Below are positions 19,439 through 32,220 of a stretch of 64,000 nt of DNA, piece by piece; position 1 is the first letter of the stretch; every line of letters begins with the position of its first letter. Source of the stretch: an uncultured Psychroflexus sp. (GTDB lineage: Bacteria > Bacteroidota > Bacteroidia > Flavobacteriales > Flavobacteriaceae). The position numbers and the translations under genes are program-made. Location of the stretch: positions 1 through 64,000 of the forward strand of contig CAJXLO010000003.1 of the NCBI GenBank assembly GCA_913056525.1, given 5' to 3'. The notes below the pieces were generated by a model that saw only the letters and a list, made by a program, of their open reading frames with translations, was not told where the DNA came from and searched no databases.

Positions 19439-20560
19439 ATGAAAAAGACAGCCACCATTATTATCCTCGTTTTGATCATCTTATCTTTTGGAGGTGCATT
19501 GTACTACTTTTATCAAAAGAACAATGAACCTCCGGTGACCTACGATACGGAGGAACCGCAAAAGAAGACCATTGTAAAAAAGACCGTGGCTACAGGGAAG
19601 ATCGTTCCCAGAGAAGAGATTCCCATTAAACCCAATATATCTGGTATCATTGATGAAATATTCGTAAAAGCAGGAGAGAAAGTGAAACGTGGTGAACTGA
19701 TCGCCAAGCTTGAAGTCGTTCCTGATGTCAATAGTTTAAACGCTGCCAAGAACCAGATCAGGACAGCGGAGATCAATCTTAAGAATCAGCAAAAGGTCTT
19801 TAATAGACAGAAAGAACTTTTTGAAAAAGGCGTGATCTCAGAAAATGAATTTGATAATGCGGTCAATCAATATGAGATCGCTCAACAAAACCTGGAATCA
19901 GCTCAGGAGAACTTTGAGATCGTGAAAACCGGTACGACAGAAGGCATAGGAGATGCTGCCACGACAAAGATCAAGTCCACCATTAACGGTATGGTGCTTG
20001 ATGTCCCAGTAAAAGAAGGAAATCAGGTCATACAGGCGAACAATTTCAACGAAGGTACGACTATTGCCAATGTCGCGGATATCAATGATATGATCTTTGA
20101 GGGAAAAGTCGATGAATCTGAAGTGGGCAAAATAGAAGAAGGACTTCCGCTTGAGATCACCGTAGGAGCTATAGAGAACAAAACCTATGATGCGACCCTG
20201 GATTATATCGCCCCTAAAGGTGTAGAAGAGAACAGCGCCGTACAGTTCAAAATAGAGGGTACACTGAACCTTGAAGGGGATAGTTTCATCCGTGCCGGTC
20301 TTAGTGCGAATGCTTCGATCATTTTGGATAAGGCCAAGGATGTTATATCGATAAAGGAAGCTTTAGTCCAGTTCAGAGAAGAAACGAACGAACCCTTCGT
20401 GGAGATAAAAACGGGTCCTAAACAATATAGAGAGCAAGATATAGAGCTAGGTATCAGCGACGGTATATATGTGCAGGTCAAAGATGGAATATCCATGGAA
20501 GACGAGATCAAGGTATGGCGTAAAATAAAGAAGTCTGAAGGAAGACCAGGGAGAAGATAA
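19439..20560 (+). CDS. efflux RND/ABC periplasmic adaptor (HlyD/MFP family)
   Basis: TM anchor; VKAGEKVKRGELIAKLEVVPD biotinyl-lipoyl motif; coiled-coil hairpin. Confidence 0.93.
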   Translation: MKKTATIIILVLIILSFGGALYYFYQKNNEPPVTYDTEEPQKKTIVKKTVATGKIVPREEIPIKPNISGIIDEIFVKAGEKVKRGELIAKLEVVPDVNSLNAAKNQIRTAEINLKNQQKVFNRQKELFEKGVISENEFDNAVNQYEIAQQNLESAQENFEIVKTGTTEGIGDAATTKIKSTINGMVLDVPVKEGNQVIQANNFNEGTTIANVADINDMIFEGKVDESEVGKIEEGLPLEITVGAIENKTYDATLDYIAPKGVEENSAVQFKIEGTLNLEGDSFIRAGLSANASIILDKAKDVISIKEALVQFREETNEPFVEIKTGPKQYREQDIELGISDGIYVQVKDGISMEDEIKVWRKIKKSEGRPGRR

Positions 20561-20588
20561 TCGATCAATAATCTTAAATTCAATCTAC

Positions 20589-22025
20589 ATGAAAGTACTA
20601 CTTTCCTTAATCCTATTATTATCCATAAGCTTTAGCAGTGCTCAGACCGATGGTCAAGAATGGACCTTAGAAGCCTGCATCCAGTATGCTATTGATAACA
20701 ATATTTCCATCAAACAATCTGAGCTGGACGTAAAGAACGCAGATATAGATAAAAGTGATGCGATAGGTAATCTCCTGCCTAGTGTTAATGCTAACCTTAG
20801 TAATTCATGGGCATCCGGTCTAACGCAGAACGTAACTACTGGTGTATTAGAAAACCAGACGGTAAGGAACTTTTCTGCAGGAGCCACTGCCAGTATCACA
20901 TTGTTCGATGGATTAGCAAATATTAGACAGGTGCACAGAGCCAAGCTAGCCCAACTTGCGGGTAAATATTCACTCAACAAGATGAAGGACGATATTGTAT
21001 TATCCGTGGCTAATGCGTATCTACAGATATTGGTTAGCAAGCAGACCCTGGAAAACCTGAAAGAGCAAAACAAGGTTACGCAAGAACAGATAGCTCAGAC
21101 ACAGGCGCAAATTGACTCAGGAACATTACCAGAAGGAGATCTGCTCCAGCTAGAAGCAACATCAGCGGATGAACAGCAACAGATCGTCGTTGCCCAGAAC
21201 GATGTTAGGATAGCCAGGATCAACCTGGCACAGATCCTTCTTATAGAAGATTATCAAAACTTCAGAATTGCTGATGACACCTATGATATTCCAGTTACAC
21301 CTTTATTGAACAAAACACCAGAAGAGATCATACAGGAAGCTAAAAAAGACCGATATGAAGTAAAGATTGCCGAGCAGAACCTGGCCATAGCAGAAAAAGA
21401 CCTTCAGATCGCCAGAGGAGCTTATTATCCTACCTTAAGTGGTTTTGTTAACTTTAATACCAGAGAATCCAGTAGGGAGCGATTTGGTAGAGGTGGAATA
21501 GATGAAGATAACCCTACTCAGGAAATCGGTGTAGTAGAATCTACTGGAGAAACAGTGGTTGCACCTAACTTTGAGACCTTAGCTCTCGAACCATTGGACT
21601 TTTTCGACCAACTGGACAGGAACCAGGGAACCTCTTATGGTGTCCAATTAAACATCCCTATTTTTAATGGAAATGCTACAAGAAATCAAGTAGAAAGAAG
21701 TAAGGTGAATGTCATGCGCTCTGAATACAATTTGCAGCAAGCAAAATTAGACCTGGAATCCAATGTTTACCAGGCTTATGTTGACGCCCAGGGAGCTGCC
21801 CGGTCTTATGAAGCGGCGCAAAAGTCAGTGAAGGCACAGCAAACAGCATTTGAATATGCTAAAGAGCGTTTTGAAGTGGGTATGATCAATAGCGTTAATT
21901 TTGCGCAATCCCAACTAAGCCTAACACAAGCGAAGAATAGACTGACCAACGCTAAATACAACTACATCTTCCGATTAAAGGTCTTAGAGCTTTATTTTGG
22001 TGAAAGACCCATTGAATATGAATAA
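20589..22025 (+). CDS. TolC family outer-membrane protein
   Basis: WTLEACIQYAIDNNISIKQSELDVKNA; repeated OEP helices. Confidence 0.94.
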   Translation: MKVLLSLILLLSISFSSAQTDGQEWTLEACIQYAIDNNISIKQSELDVKNADIDKSDAIGNLLPSVNANLSNSWASGLTQNVTTGVLENQTVRNFSAGATASITLFDGLANIRQVHRAKLAQLAGKYSLNKMKDDIVLSVANAYLQILVSKQTLENLKEQNKVTQEQIAQTQAQIDSGTLPEGDLLQLEATSADEQQQIVVAQNDVRIARINLAQILLIEDYQNFRIADDTYDIPVTPLLNKTPEEIIQEAKKDRYEVKIAEQNLAIAEKDLQIARGAYYPTLSGFVNFNTRESSRERFGRGGIDEDNPTQEIGVVESTGETVVAPNFETLALEPLDFFDQLDRNQGTSYGVQLNIPIFNGNATRNQVERSKVNVMRSEYNLQQAKLDLESNVYQAYVDAQGAARSYEAAQKSVKAQQTAFEYAKERFEVGMINSVNFAQSQLSLTQAKNRLTNAKYNYIFRLKVLELYFGERPIEYE

Positions 22026-22699
22026 TGGCTAATATACTTCATATAGAAACTGCTACGAAGAATTGTTCTGTGAGCGTTGCCACTAAAGGACAATGTATCG
22101 CATTGGTCGAAGAGAACGACAAGCAGTTCAGTCATGCTGAAAAACTGCAGCGTTTTATCAACCGATCCCTTCAGCATGCTGGTATGGGATTGAAGGATAT
22201 TAACACAATAGCCGTAAGTGAAGGGCCAGGTTCCTATACCGGCCTTAGAATTGGCGTTGCCACTGCAAAAGGGCTATGTTACGCTTTAGATATACCACTG
22301 ATCAGCATTTCCACATTAGAAATTATCGCGCGTAAGGTTAAGGGATATCAAAAGATCATCCCACTTTTAGAAGCAAGGAAGATGGAAGTTTATACGGCCA
22401 TTTTTGATGACCGATATCAACTATTAGAAAAGCCACATACGAAAATCCTCAATAGTGATAGTTTTAAGGAATACACATCAGTCGAGAAGGTCGCTTTTAT
22501 AGGAAATGCGGTAGAAAAATGGAATGAACTTACAAAAGGAGAATGCACAACGATAAAAACATTGCCGAGTGCAAAAGAGATGATAGCTCCTGCCTTTGAA
22601 GCCTACCAGAACCAGGAATTTGTGAATACGGCCTACTTTGAACCCTTTTACCTTAAGGATTTCATAGCCGGTCCATCAAAAAAAGCTAAAGCCAGATAA
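22025..22699 (+). CDS. tsaB: tRNA t6A37 threonylcarbamoyltransferase complex protein TsaB
   Basis: ILHIETATKNCSVSV...AVSEGPGSYTGLRIGVATAKGLCYAL. Confidence 0.95.
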   Translation: MANILHIETATKNCSVSVATKGQCIALVEENDKQFSHAEKLQRFINRSLQHAGMGLKDINTIAVSEGPGSYTGLRIGVATAKGLCYALDIPLISISTLEIIARKVKGYQKIIPLLEARKMEVYTAIFDDRYQLLEKPHTKILNSDSFKEYTSVEKVAFIGNAVEKWNELTKGECTTIKTLPSAKEMIAPAFEAYQNQEFVNTAYFEPFYLKDFIAGPSKKAKAR

Positions 22700-22732
22700 G
22701 TTATATATCGTTTCCCCTTTCAAATAATTTGC

Positions 22733-22740
22733 TACTTTTG
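22733..22740 (+). promoter_or_regulatory. candidate -7 element TACTTTTG of ruvA
   Basis: TAnnTTTG match 19 nt upstream of ruvA ATG. Confidence 0.45.
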
Positions 22741-22759
22741 AGCCTTTTAAACAGAAGGT

Positions 22760-23338
22760 ATGATCACAAAGATCGAAGGTAGATTAACGGAAAAAAACCC
22801 TACGCATATCATTATCAACTGTAATGGTATCAGCTATTTTATCAATATTTCCCTTTATACTTATGAGCAACTTCCAGATGATGAGTTCATAAGTATCTTT
22901 ACACACCTTCAGGTCAAGGAAGACGCTCATACCTTGTACGGGTTCATGTCCCGGCAGGAAAGGGAAATATTCAGAAAATTGATAAGTGTTTCCGGTATCG
23001 GAGCAAATACGGCAAGACTGATGTTCTCCTCACTATCTCCTGATGAGATTACGCATGCGATAGCCACGAGCGATGATGCTACGATAAAAGCTGTTAAGGG
23101 AATAGGAGCGAAAACAGCCCAACGAGTGATCATCGACCTAAAAGACAAGATCGAATCCACCGAAGAAGCTAAAACTTTAACATTTCAAAGCAATACTAAT
23201 AGGGATGAAGCGTTATCAGCCCTAGAAACACTTGGATACGCAAAAAAACAGGCTGAACGAGTAATTGTTAAGATCATGAAAGATCAGCCCGATGCCAGTA
23301 TCGAAGCTATTGTAAAACAAGCCCTAAAAAACCTATAG
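22760..23338 (+). CDS. ruvA: Holliday junction branch migration protein RuvA
   Basis: MITKIEGRLTEKNPTHIIINCNGISYFINI; LISVSGIGANTARLMFS; VKGIGAKTAQRVIIDLKDK. Confidence 0.97.
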   Translation: MITKIEGRLTEKNPTHIIINCNGISYFINISLYTYEQLPDDEFISIFTHLQVKEDAHTLYGFMSRQEREIFRKLISVSGIGANTARLMFSSLSPDEITHAIATSDDATIKAVKGIGAKTAQRVIIDLKDKIESTEEAKTLTFQSNTNRDEALSALETLGYAKKQAERVIVKIMKDQPDASIEAIVKQALKNL

Positions 23339-23342
23339 TCAC

Positions 23343-26300
23343 TTGGTGAGATCAAAGTCCTTGATTCCTAATCCCTATATTCTTATTGCCAGTTTGATCA
23401 TGTCAGGTCTTACGAGCTATGAACTATACGCTCAGGAGGAAGAGCAGGATACCACTGAAACACAATATTCTATAAAAGAACTTCAATTAAAGGATGCGCC
23501 CAGCATCAGTGAACAATATACTTATGACCCGCTTCTGGACAGATATGTGCTGGACAGAAAAATAGGAGAGGTCTCTGTGAACTTTCCTTTGTTCTTAACG
23601 CCGGAAGAGTTTAGGAAAAGGCTCATGAAAGAACAGATGAAAGAATATTTCTACCAGAAGACACAAGCTGTTGATGGCAAGAATAAAGAAGACCAAAAAG
23701 ACCTTATTCCAACGCTTTATGTTAACAACACCTTCTTTGAGACCATATTTGGTGGCAATAAGATAGATATCACACCACAAGGTTCCGTATCCGTTGACCT
23801 GGGAGTTCTTTATTCAAAGCAAGATAACCCATCATTATCACCCCGGAATCAAGCTAATACTTCCCTTGAGTTCGATCAACAGATCAACTTGAGCATAGAT
23901 GGTAAAGTAGGGAAAAGACTGGACGTAAGCGCACAATTCGATACGCAATCCACCTTTGATTTCCAGAATCAGATAAAATTGGACTACACACCAACGGAAG
24001 ATGATATTCTCAGGAAAATAGAGGTAGGTAATGTGAACATGCCGCTGAACAGTTCGTTAATACAGGGAGCGCAAAGTCTTTTTGGGGTAAAAACCCAGTT
24101 CCAGTTTGGAAAAACGACCATTACCGGTGTATTCTCTGAACTTAATTCAGAAAGGAACAATGTAACGGCACAAGGGGAGTCCACCATCCAGGACTTTAAG
24201 CAGTTCATATTGGATTATGATGAAAATCGGCACTTCTTCTTGTCCCAATATTTTAGGGACAGGTATAATGAAGCATTAGAGAATTATCCGTTCATTAACA
24301 GTAACGTACAAATTACGCGGATACAAGTCTGGGTGACCAACAGGAACAACAACACGCAGAGTATTCAAAATGCCAGAAATCTTGTGGCCATACAAGATCT
24401 GGGAGAATCAGATCCAGATAATATAGGACTTTTCTTAAATGAAGAAGGTGAACCTATTTCGCCACCAGTGCCCAACTTCATCAACGATCAGAACCCTTTA
24501 CCGGATAATAGTAATAATGATTTCAATCCAGAGGCCATAACAGGTCCAGGATCAACGATCCTCACAGAAGCCATTCGTGATATATCATCCATAGGTCAGG
24601 GTTTTGGCCCAGCATCAGGTTTTATAAGTGAAGGTGTTGATTATGGTAAATTGGAAAACGCCAGAGAGCTATCCCCAAACCAATACACGCTCAATGAGGA
24701 ATTAGGCTATATTACGCTTAATCAACGTCTGAGCAATGATGAAATATTAGGGGTGGCCTTTCAGTATACTTCTAATGGTGAAGTATATCAGGTAGGTGAA
24801 TTTGCCAACGATGGCGTAGATGCTACCCAAACAACGGAAAATCCTAACAACCAGCAAGGCCAAGAAGTACAACAGGTCCCGCTGAGTCAAAACCTCATCG
24901 TAAAGATGCTCAAAAGCCCGATCGTAAGTGTTAACGAACCTTCCTGGGACCTTATGATGAAGAACTTCTATAGCCTGGATGCGAATCAACTGGAAAAAGA
25001 GGGTTTTAGACTCAACATATTATATTCTGACCCACAACCCGTCAATTTTATCACACCGGCAGAAGGTGCGAACGAAGAACTACCAGATGATGTCGCCGAT
25101 AGCAACCTGTTACAGGTTTTCGAGCTGGACCAGTTGAACATCAATAATGATCCCATTCAGTCAGGAGACGGATTCTTTGATTTCGTGGATGGTATTACCG
25201 TTGACAAACAAAATGGTTTGATAAAGTTCACAAAAGTGGAACCCTTCGGTAGATATTTGTTCAATAAACTAGATGATGATCCTGGTGCTGGTCCCGAAGA
25301 TTATAATGATCCAGACACTTATAACGCTAATCAGGAAAAGTATGTTTTCAGGAGCTTATATGAGACCACAAGGATACAAGCTTCTCAATTAGGTGCAGAC
25401 AAGAACAAGTTCCAGCTCAAGGGAAGATACAAAGCATCTTCACAGGAAGGTATTCCCATAGGCTCTTTTAATGTTCCGCGTGGCTCTGTCACGGTAACGG
25501 CCGGTGGAAGAACCCTTCAGGAAGGTGTAGATTACGTGGTCAACTATGAGTTAGGTCTAGTTAAGATCATCAATGAGGCGTTAAAGGCTTCTGATACTCC
25601 TATTAATGTATCAACTGAAAACAATGCGCTATTCGGTCAACAAACAAAGCGATTTACGGGAGTCGATGTTCAACATCAGTTTAGTGACGAGCTGCTACTT
25701 GGTGGAACATTCCTCAATTTGAATGAGCGACCGATTACCCAAAAGGCGGACTTTGGTAGTGAACCGATCAATAATACGATGTACGGCTTTAACTTTAATT
25801 ACGATAAGGAAGTTCCTTTCTTAACGCGAATGGTCAACAAATTACCCAATATAGAAACGGAAGTCCCTTCCAACTTATCAATTCGCGGCGAGTTTGCATA
25901 CCTGAAACCGGGAACTCCTAAAGGGGATAATTTTCAGAACGAAGCGACATCATTCGTAGATGATTTTGAAGGTTCGCAAACCAAGATATCCATGCTCAAT
26001 CCCGATCCGTGGACCTTATCAAGTGTTCCCGTAGGTTTTAGAGGACCCAATGACCAGAACGGGAACTACGATGCTAATGACGACCTGAGCATCAATAATT
26101 TCCGGGCGAAATTGAATTGGCACGCCATCGACCCTATTTTTTACAGCAGCCAGCGACCGCAAGGTATATCCGATGAAGACATATCAGACTGGAAGGCCAG
26201 AAGAGTGTTGATCAATGAGCTATTTCCAGACACAGACCTCGTTCCAGGTCAATTGCAGACCATTTTCACCTTAGACCTTGATTACAGACCTGATGAACGA

Positions 26301-29300
26301 GGAATGTACAATTATAACCCACAAGCTACAGATAACACCTTACCTGAACCAGAAGATAACTTTGGAGGGATCATGAGAGGAATGCAAACCACGAACTTTG
26401 AACGTGCGAATGTTGAGTTCGTTGAATTTTGGGTGATGGACCCTTTCATCTATCAAGAGAACGCCACTAATAACGGTGGAAAATTAGTGCTCAACTTTGG
26501 GAGTATGAGCGAAGATATCCTTAAAGATGGTAGAAAACAATACGAGAACGGGCTTCCAGAGGATGGAGGAACAGCCAATACATTAGAAACGGAATTCTCT
26601 AAATTGCCGGCCAACCAGTCGCTCGTCTATGCTTTTGATACAGAAGGTGAACAAAGAGCTAATCAAGATGTAGGTTTTGACGGTCTGGATGATCAGGATG
26701 AAGCTGATAAATTCCCTGCATTTGCTAATCTGGAAGATCCTTCTAATGATAACTATGGTTTCTATTTGAGCGAAGACGGTAATGTCCTGGAGCGGTATGA
26801 GAACTTCAATGGAACGGAAGGGAATAATCCAGTGGAAGTTACAGAAGACTTTAGAGGCAATTCTCCTTTTCCTGATGTTGAAGATGTCAACCGGGATAAC
26901 ACGATGACCACCATAGATAGTTATTTTGAGTATGAAGTGCCACTCTTCCCTGCTATGAGCGTAGACAATAATACAAGTAATATCGCCGGGATCGAAGAGG
27001 ACTACATCACTGACATCAGAGAACAAACAGTAACTACGCAGACCGGTGACGAGATACCGGTTAGATGGGTGCAATTTCGCGTTCCCTTAAGGACAGACAG
27101 TGAATTTTCTGTAGGCGGAATAGCTGATCTACGATCTATACGCTTCATGCGGATGTACATGACCGATTTCCAACAAAGAACCGTATTACGATTAGGTAGT
27201 TTAGACCTGGTACGCGGCGATTATCTTACTTATGACCAACCTATCGTTCCAGAAGGGAACGATCCTACGATAGGGAATACCACTTTTAATGTTGAAGCCG
27301 TCAGTGAGGAAGTAACGACCAATTATGTAACTCCACCTGGCGTAAGGCGAGAAGAATTCATCAATAACAATACTTCCGTGAGAAATGATGAGCAATCGTT
27401 GTCCTTAACGGTTAAAAAACTCCAGCCTGACGATTCCAGAGGTGTTTTCAAGAATTATCTCGTGGACATGAGACAGTATGAGACCCTGGACATGTTCCTT
27501 CATGCGGAAGCACTTCCACCACCTGATGGAGGTTTAGAGGATGACGAGCTGGTTGCTTTTATAAGAATGGGCATAGATTTCACAGACAATTTTTATCAAA
27601 TAGAAGTTCCGCTTAAAGTGTCAGAACCGGATGCTACGGCGCCAAGAGCTATCTGGCCGGCTGAAAATGACCTTGAACTGCCTTTAGAGCTCCTTCAAAA
27701 CGTAAAATCCACCGTACTGGGTGATGATGCGATCAGCAATCTAGACCTTACTTTTTTCGATGAAGACCTGAACATAAGCAATGAGAACCAACCGGGACAA
27801 CTAAGGGTCGGTGTGAAAGGGAATCCTAGCTTTGGAGAGATACGTGTGATCATGTTAGGCTTGAAAAATGCCAGTGGTCAGGAAGTTTCCGGTGAGGTCT
27901 GGTTTAATGAACTACGTTTGAAAGAACTCAAGAACCAGGGCGGTTGGGCATCAGTGCTTAACCTTGATACGAACATCGCAGACTTTGCCAATATTACGGG
28001 TACGGCCAGCAGGAACACCATAGGATTTGGAAGTATAGAGCAAGGTCCTAATCAAAGGAGTAGAGAGGATACTCAGCAATACTCGGTTAATACTGCCATC
28101 AATCTAGGGCAACTTTTACCTCAGGATTGGGGAGTTAAGGTGCCGTTTAACTACGAGATAGGAGAAGAGCTGATCACACCTCAGTTTGACCCCGTACTTT
28201 TGGACATAGAACTTGATAATCTTCTGGACAATACCGCTGATCCAGAGCTAAGAGAAAGTTTCAGGGAAAGAGCAGAGAATTACACGAAAAGACAGAACAT
28301 CAGCATTATAGGTCTACGCAAAGAGCGCATGAACAATGAAAGTACGCCTATGCCTTATGATATTGAGAACTTTACCTTTTCAGGTACTTATAATCAGACC
28401 GATCACAGGGATTTTGAGATCAGTGAGTCCCTGGAGCAAAATGTGGACGTTAGTGCTAATTACCAGTATAATCTCCCGGACCTGAAATTAGAACCTTTTA
28501 AAGAAATTGATTTCCTTGACAAAAGCGATTATTTCAAGATCTTGAAAGATTTTAACTTCAATCCCTTGCCCACACAAATAACGGTCAATACATCCATAAG
28601 CAGGGATTATAGCGAACTACGCTTCCGGGAGTTCAATCTTACCGAGGGTAGCCTACCTTTGCCAAAGCTCTATCAGCGTAATTTTTTCTATGATTGGGAT
28701 TATGCGATCAATTATAATCTAACCGATAATCTTAATTTTAATTTTCAGGCCAATAATAATAGGATAGTCAGGAATTTCATTGACGAAAATAATGAACAAG
28801 ATAATTCCGTAGGTGTCTTTGATGACTTTTTCAACGTTGGTGTACCTAATCGGCTTAAACAAAGCCTTCAGCTTAACTATACATTACCTATAAATAAGAT
28901 ACCAGCATTAGAGTTCATTCAGGCACAGTATTCCTATACCGGTGATTTTCAGTGGCAAAAGGGTTCTGAGATAAGAAGGAACCTGGATGATATCCCTAAT
29001 GTAGGGAATACAGTACAAAACTCTTCCTCTCATCAGATCAACACAACTTTCTCAATGTCGACCCTTTACAGCTATATTGGCCTGGAAAAGAAGACCGGAA
29101 ATGAGAATGATAATGCTCAAAATGGCATAAGGTCTTCAGTTCAGGGAGATCGTCGAGGTGGGAATGTAAGACGATCCAATGCGGATTCTTCAACAGAGAT
29201 AGAAAAAGGTGACCTCAGCTTTGGAGATAAGCTGTTCAATGTAGGTGTAGACATCCTCGGAATGGTTAAGCAGGTTCAGGGAAATTATACGCGTGATAAT

Positions 29301-30596
29301 GGTATTTTCCTACCAGGATATCTACAGGATGTAGGATATATAGGGACCTTAAAACCTTCATCTGGATTTACCTTTGGACTACAAGAAGATGTCAGGCAAA
29401 TTGCCGCGACCAATGGTTGGTTAACCACATATCAACAATTCAACGAACAATATACGTCCACGGAAAACGAAAGTTTTGACTTTTCGGCAACGATAAGACC
29501 AATTAAAGGTTTGACCATCGACCTTAGAGGGAATCGCATATATTCTGAAACTTATACGGAAAATTTCCAGGTTAGTCCGGAAACCCTGGACTATCAATCC
29601 TTAACCCCTAATGTGTTTGGTAATTTTTCGATATCTACTAATATGATCCGTACTGCTTTTAACGAAAGTACACGAGAAGAATCAGAGAACTTCGAAGTGT
29701 TCCGTGAAAATCGTTTGGTAGTGGCCAATAGATTAGCAACTCAGGCCGGTATAGATCTCAATGACCCGGATAATATCGATGAGGATGGATTTCCAGAAGG
29801 TTTTGGTCCTACGAGTCAGGCAGTCTTGATACCATCATTCTTATCAGCTTATACGGATCAGGACCCTGAAGACGTCAGTTTATCTACCTTTAGGGATATT
29901 CCTCTTCCCAATTGGGATTTAAAATATACGGGATTAATGCAATTAGATTGGTTTAAGGAAAGGTTCACCAGATTTTCTATTGAACACGGTTATCAATCTA
30001 CTTATACGATCAATCAATTCCAGTCCAATCTCAACTACAACAGGAATAATCCTTTTGATCCCTTTAACCGTGACCAGAACGGCAACTTCCTTAACGAGCT
30101 GGTCATTAATAACATGAACCTTGTAGAACAGTTCAATCCACTGGTAAGTGTTGATTTTGAGATGAAGAACTCATTAAGTATATTAGCCGAGATAAAAAGA
30201 GACAGGAATCTATCCTTGAGTTTCAATAACAATGTCATGACCGAGATAAAAGGCAATGAATATACAGCAGGCTTTGGATACAGGATTAGAGACGTCAAAG
30301 TAGTAACAAAATTTGAAGGTAGGAGAAGAGTACTTAGCAGTGACCTGAACTTTCAGTTAGATGTTTCCCTGCGTTCTAATCAAACCATTCTTAGGTCTCT
30401 GGACGTAGAAAATAACAGGATCACTTCAGGCCAGGACATTTGGAACATCAACTTTACGACGGATTATGCATTTACTAAGAATTTTGAAGTCTTGTTCTTT
30501 TATAATCATGTATTTTCGCAAAATGATATTTCAACTATTTTTCCACAAACAACGATCAGAACCGGATTTACATTAACGTATAACTTTAATAACTAA
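23343..30596 (+). CDS. sprA: cell surface / gliding motility protein SprA (type IX secretion translocon)
   Basis: 2417 aa; very large barrel protein with SprA-type sequence and conserved ruvA-sprA-gcvH neighbourhood. Confidence 0.95.
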   Translation: MVRSKSLIPNPYILIASLIMSGLTSYELYAQEEEQDTTETQYSIKELQLKDAPSISEQYTYDPLLDRYVLDRKIGEVSVNFPLFLTPEEFRKRLMKEQMKEYFYQKTQAVDGKNKEDQKDLIPTLYVNNTFFETIFGGNKIDITPQGSVSVDLGVLYSKQDNPSLSPRNQANTSLEFDQQINLSIDGKVGKRLDVSAQFDTQSTFDFQNQIKLDYTPTEDDILRKIEVGNVNMPLNSSLIQGAQSLFGVKTQFQFGKTTITGVFSELNSERNNVTAQGESTIQDFKQFILDYDENRHFFLSQYFRDRYNEALENYPFINSNVQITRIQVWVTNRNNNTQSIQNARNLVAIQDLGESDPDNIGLFLNEEGEPISPPVPNFINDQNPLPDNSNNDFNPEAITGPGSTILTEAIRDISSIGQGFGPASGFISEGVDYGKLENARELSPNQYTLNEELGYITLNQRLSNDEILGVAFQYTSNGEVYQVGEFANDGVDATQTTENPNNQQGQEVQQVPLSQNLIVKMLKSPIVSVNEPSWDLMMKNFYSLDANQLEKEGFRLNILYSDPQPVNFITPAEGANEELPDDVADSNLLQVFELDQLNINNDPIQSGDGFFDFVDGITVDKQNGLIKFTKVEPFGRYLFNKLDDDPGAGPEDYNDPDTYNANQEKYVFRSLYETTRIQASQLGADKNKFQLKGRYKASSQEGIPIGSFNVPRGSVTVTAGGRTLQEGVDYVVNYELGLVKIINEALKASDTPINVSTENNALFGQQTKRFTGVDVQHQFSDELLLGGTFLNLNERPITQKADFGSEPINNTMYGFNFNYDKEVPFLTRMVNKLPNIETEVPSNLSIRGEFAYLKPGTPKGDNFQNEATSFVDDFEGSQTKISMLNPDPWTLSSVPVGFRGPNDQNGNYDANDDLSINNFRAKLNWHAIDPIFYSSQRPQGISDEDISDWKARRVLINELFPDTDLVPGQLQTIFTLDLDYRPDERGMYNYNPQATDNTLPEPEDNFGGIMRGMQTTNFERANVEFVEFWVMDPFIYQENATNNGGKLVLNFGSMSEDILKDGRKQYENGLPEDGGTANTLETEFSKLPANQSLVYAFDTEGEQRANQDVGFDGLDDQDEADKFPAFANLEDPSNDNYGFYLSEDGNVLERYENFNGTEGNNPVEVTEDFRGNSPFPDVEDVNRDNTMTTIDSYFEYEVPLFPAMSVDNNTSNIAGIEEDYITDIREQTVTTQTGDEIPVRWVQFRVPLRTDSEFSVGGIADLRSIRFMRMYMTDFQQRTVLRLGSLDLVRGDYLTYDQPIVPEGNDPTIGNTTFNVEAVSEEVTTNYVTPPGVRREEFINNNTSVRNDEQSLSLTVKKLQPDDSRGVFKNYLVDMRQYETLDMFLHAEALPPPDGGLEDDELVAFIRMGIDFTDNFYQIEVPLKVSEPDATAPRAIWPAENDLELPLELLQNVKSTVLGDDAISNLDLTFFDEDLNISNENQPGQLRVGVKGNPSFGEIRVIMLGLKNASGQEVSGEVWFNELRLKELKNQGGWASVLNLDTNIADFANITGTASRNTIGFGSIEQGPNQRSREDTQQYSVNTAINLGQLLPQDWGVKVPFNYEIGEELITPQFDPVLLDIELDNLLDNTADPELRESFRERAENYTKRQNISIIGLRKERMNNESTPMPYDIENFTFSGTYNQTDHRDFEISESLEQNVDVSANYQYNLPDLKLEPFKEIDFLDKSDYFKILKDFNFNPLPTQITVNTSISRDYSELRFREFNLTEGSLPLPKLYQRNFFYDWDYAINYNLTDNLNFNFQANNNRIVRNFIDENNEQDNSVGVFDDFFNVGVPNRLKQSLQLNYTLPINKIPALEFIQAQYSYTGDFQWQKGSEIRRNLDDIPNVGNTVQNSSSHQINTTFSMSTLYSYIGLEKKTGNENDNAQNGIRSSVQGDRRGGNVRRSNADSSTEIEKGDLSFGDKLFNVGVDILGMVKQVQGNYTRDNGIFLPGYLQDVGYIGTLKPSSGFTFGLQEDVRQIAATNGWLTTYQQFNEQYTSTENESFDFSATIRPIKGLTIDLRGNRIYSETYTENFQVSPETLDYQSLTPNVFGNFSISTNMIRTAFNESTREESENFEVFRENRLVVANRLATQAGIDLNDPDNIDEDGFPEGFGPTSQAVLIPSFLSAYTDQDPEDVSLSTFRDIPLPNWDLKYTGLMQLDWFKERFTRFSIEHGYQSTYTINQFQSNLNYNRNNPFDPFNRDQNGNFLNELVINNMNLVEQFNPLVSVDFEMKNSLSILAEIKRDRNLSLSFNNNVMTEIKGNEYTAGFGYRIRDVKVVTKFEGRRRVLSSDLNFQLDVSLRSNQTILRSLDVENNRITSGQDIWNINFTTDYAFTKNFEVLFFYNHVFSQNDISTIFPQTTIRTGFTLTYNFNN

Positions 30597-30607
30597 AAAT
30601 AGGAAAG

Positions 30608-30988
30608 ATGAACTTACCAGAGGAACTTAAATACACTAAAGACCATGAGTGGGTAAAGATAGAAGGTAAAACAGCTACAGTGGGTATCACTGATTTTGCC
30701 CAAGGTGAACTAGGAGACGTAGTTTACGTAGAAGTAGAGACCGTAGATGAAGAACTGGACAAAGATGAGGTGTTCGGTACTGTAGAAGCGGTAAAGACTG
30801 TTTCAGACCTTTTTCTACCTGTAAGTGGTAAGGTTATAGCATTTAACGAAGACCTGGAGGATGAACCAGAAAAAGTGAACGAGGATCCTTATGGCGAAGG
30901 CTGGATGATCAAGTTCGAGATCACAGATGAAACTGAGCTGGACCAATTACTGGACGCAGATGCCTATCGATCACACGTTGAAGGTTAG
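30608..30988 (+). CDS. gcvH: glycine cleavage system H protein
   Basis: [12 protein letters not shown]...[18 protein letters not shown]...[20 protein letters not shown]. Confidence 0.97.
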   Translation: MNLPEELKYTKDHEWVKIEGKTATVGITDFAQGELGDVVYVEVETVDEELDKDEVFGTVEAVKTVSDLFLPVSGKVIAFNEDLEDEPEKVNEDPYGEGWMIKFEITDETELDQLLDADAYRSHVEG

Positions 30989-31346
30989 GGTTATACTACT
31001 GATAGCGGTTTCCGTTACACTCAGTATACTATTCCTTTCCCTTATTCGTTTGGATGACCTACCGGATCTTAAAGTCAAGCAAATGGATAAGTATTATCAT
31101 ACATTTGCTTATTTCGTTCTCACATTAAGTTGGATCGCATACTTTAAGATAAGGAACAAAAAACTTAAAATTAATTTTTTATTCTATATTGTTATAGGAT
31201 TGATCCTATTTGGCATTGTTATTGAAGTTCTTCAGAGAGCCTTAACGGACTACAGATTGCTCGATTATCAGGATATGATAGCTAATACAATAGGTGTCAT
31301 ACTGGCAACGACACTATTCATACCAGTCAGGAATAAGGCATTTTGA
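30978..31346 (+). CDS. VanZ family membrane protein
   Basis: [20 protein letters not shown]...[29 protein letters not shown]; probable TTG start at 30978 (track ATG 30927 would overlap gcvH by 62 nt). Confidence 0.8.
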   Translation: MKVRVILLIAVSVTLSILFLSLIRLDDLPDLKVKQMDKYYHTFAYFVLTLSWIAYFKIRNKKLKINFLFYIVIGLILFGIVIEVLQRALTDYRLLDYQDMIANTIGVILATTLFIPVRNKAF

Positions 31347-31405
31347 ATAGACTGTTTGTAGTTTGTAAATAATTTATAATTTAGTGCACAATTTAAAACT
31401 GATTT

Positions 31406-32122
31406 ATGGAACCTAAAAAAAATCCAAAAGCAGACTTGAACAGGAGCAGCTTTCTGTTCTTTACCATTGGTCTTTTCATTATGCTAGGCGTTTCGCTTGC
31501 TCTTATCGAATGGAAAACCTATGACAAGGAGCAAATTGAAACCGGCAAGGTCAACATGGACCAACTAGAAGAGGAAGAAGTGCCGATCACAGAAATAAAA
31601 CAACCACCACCACCGCCACCACCACCGCCACCTGCACCCGAAAAGATCGAGGTCGTTGAAGACGATGAAGAGGTAGAAGAAGTGGTGATCGAATCTACAG
31701 AGACCGATCAGGAGGAAGAAGTAGAAATCGAAGAGGTACAGGAAGTAGAAGAAGTCGTTGAAGATGTCCCATTCTCCGCTATTCAGGATGTGCCGGTATT
31801 CCCGGGTTGTGAAAAATACACTTCCAATGATAAGCGAAAGAAATGTATGAGCGAAAAGGTCAGGAAGTTCGTGAACAAAAGATTTGATACATCTTTAGGC
31901 TCTGATCTGGGCCTTTCAGGTGTTAACAGAGTCTATGTTCAGTTCAAGATAGATCAGAACGGACAAATAGTTGATGTTAGGGCTAGAGCCAATCATCCTA
32001 AATTAGAAGAAGAAGGCGAGCGCGTGGTTAAGAAATTGCCTGAAATGAAACCCGGTAAACAAAGAGGTAAGGCCGTAGGAGTTATCTATCAATTACCTAT
32101 CACCTTCAAGATACAGGATTGA
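31406..32122 (+). CDS. energy transducer TonB
   Basis: Single N-terminal TM, PPPPPPPPPPAPEK linker, C-terminal TonB domain VYVQFKIDQNGQIVDVRA...PGKQRGKAVGVIYQLPITFKI. Confidence 0.93.
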   Translation: MEPKKNPKADLNRSSFLFFTIGLFIMLGVSLALIEWKTYDKEQIETGKVNMDQLEEEEVPITEIKQPPPPPPPPPPAPEKIEVVEDDEEVEEVVIESTETDQEEEVEIEEVQEVEEVVEDVPFSAIQDVPVFPGCEKYTSNDKRKKCMSEKVRKFVNKRFDTSLGSDLGLSGVNRVYVQFKIDQNGQIVDVRARANHPKLEEEGERVVKKLPEMKPGKQRGKAVGVIYQLPITFKIQD

Positions 32123-32145
32123 TAAAAACCATCTATCATATCCAG

Positions 32146-32175
32146 ATCTCGACCTTGCAAAAGGTCGAGATTTTT
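32146..32175 (+). terminator. Rho-independent terminator
   Basis: ATCTCGACCTT-GCAA-AAGGTCGAGAT followed by TTTT. Confidence 0.92.
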
Positions 32176-32220
32176 ATATATACTTATTTTCTCAATAAAT
32201 AATCTCTTACCTATCCTTCC

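Noticed and set aside
16178-22025. ABC/MFP/TolC operon as a novel secretion system
   Set aside because: Standard MacAB-TolC-like tripartite arrangement with two permeases, common in Bacteroidetes.
26583-27074. 163-aa antisense ORF within sprA
   Set aside because: Fully inside a strongly coding gene, no recognisable domain or promoter.
31600-31635. CCACC trinucleotide-like repeat
   Set aside because: Explained by the poly-proline linker of TonB.
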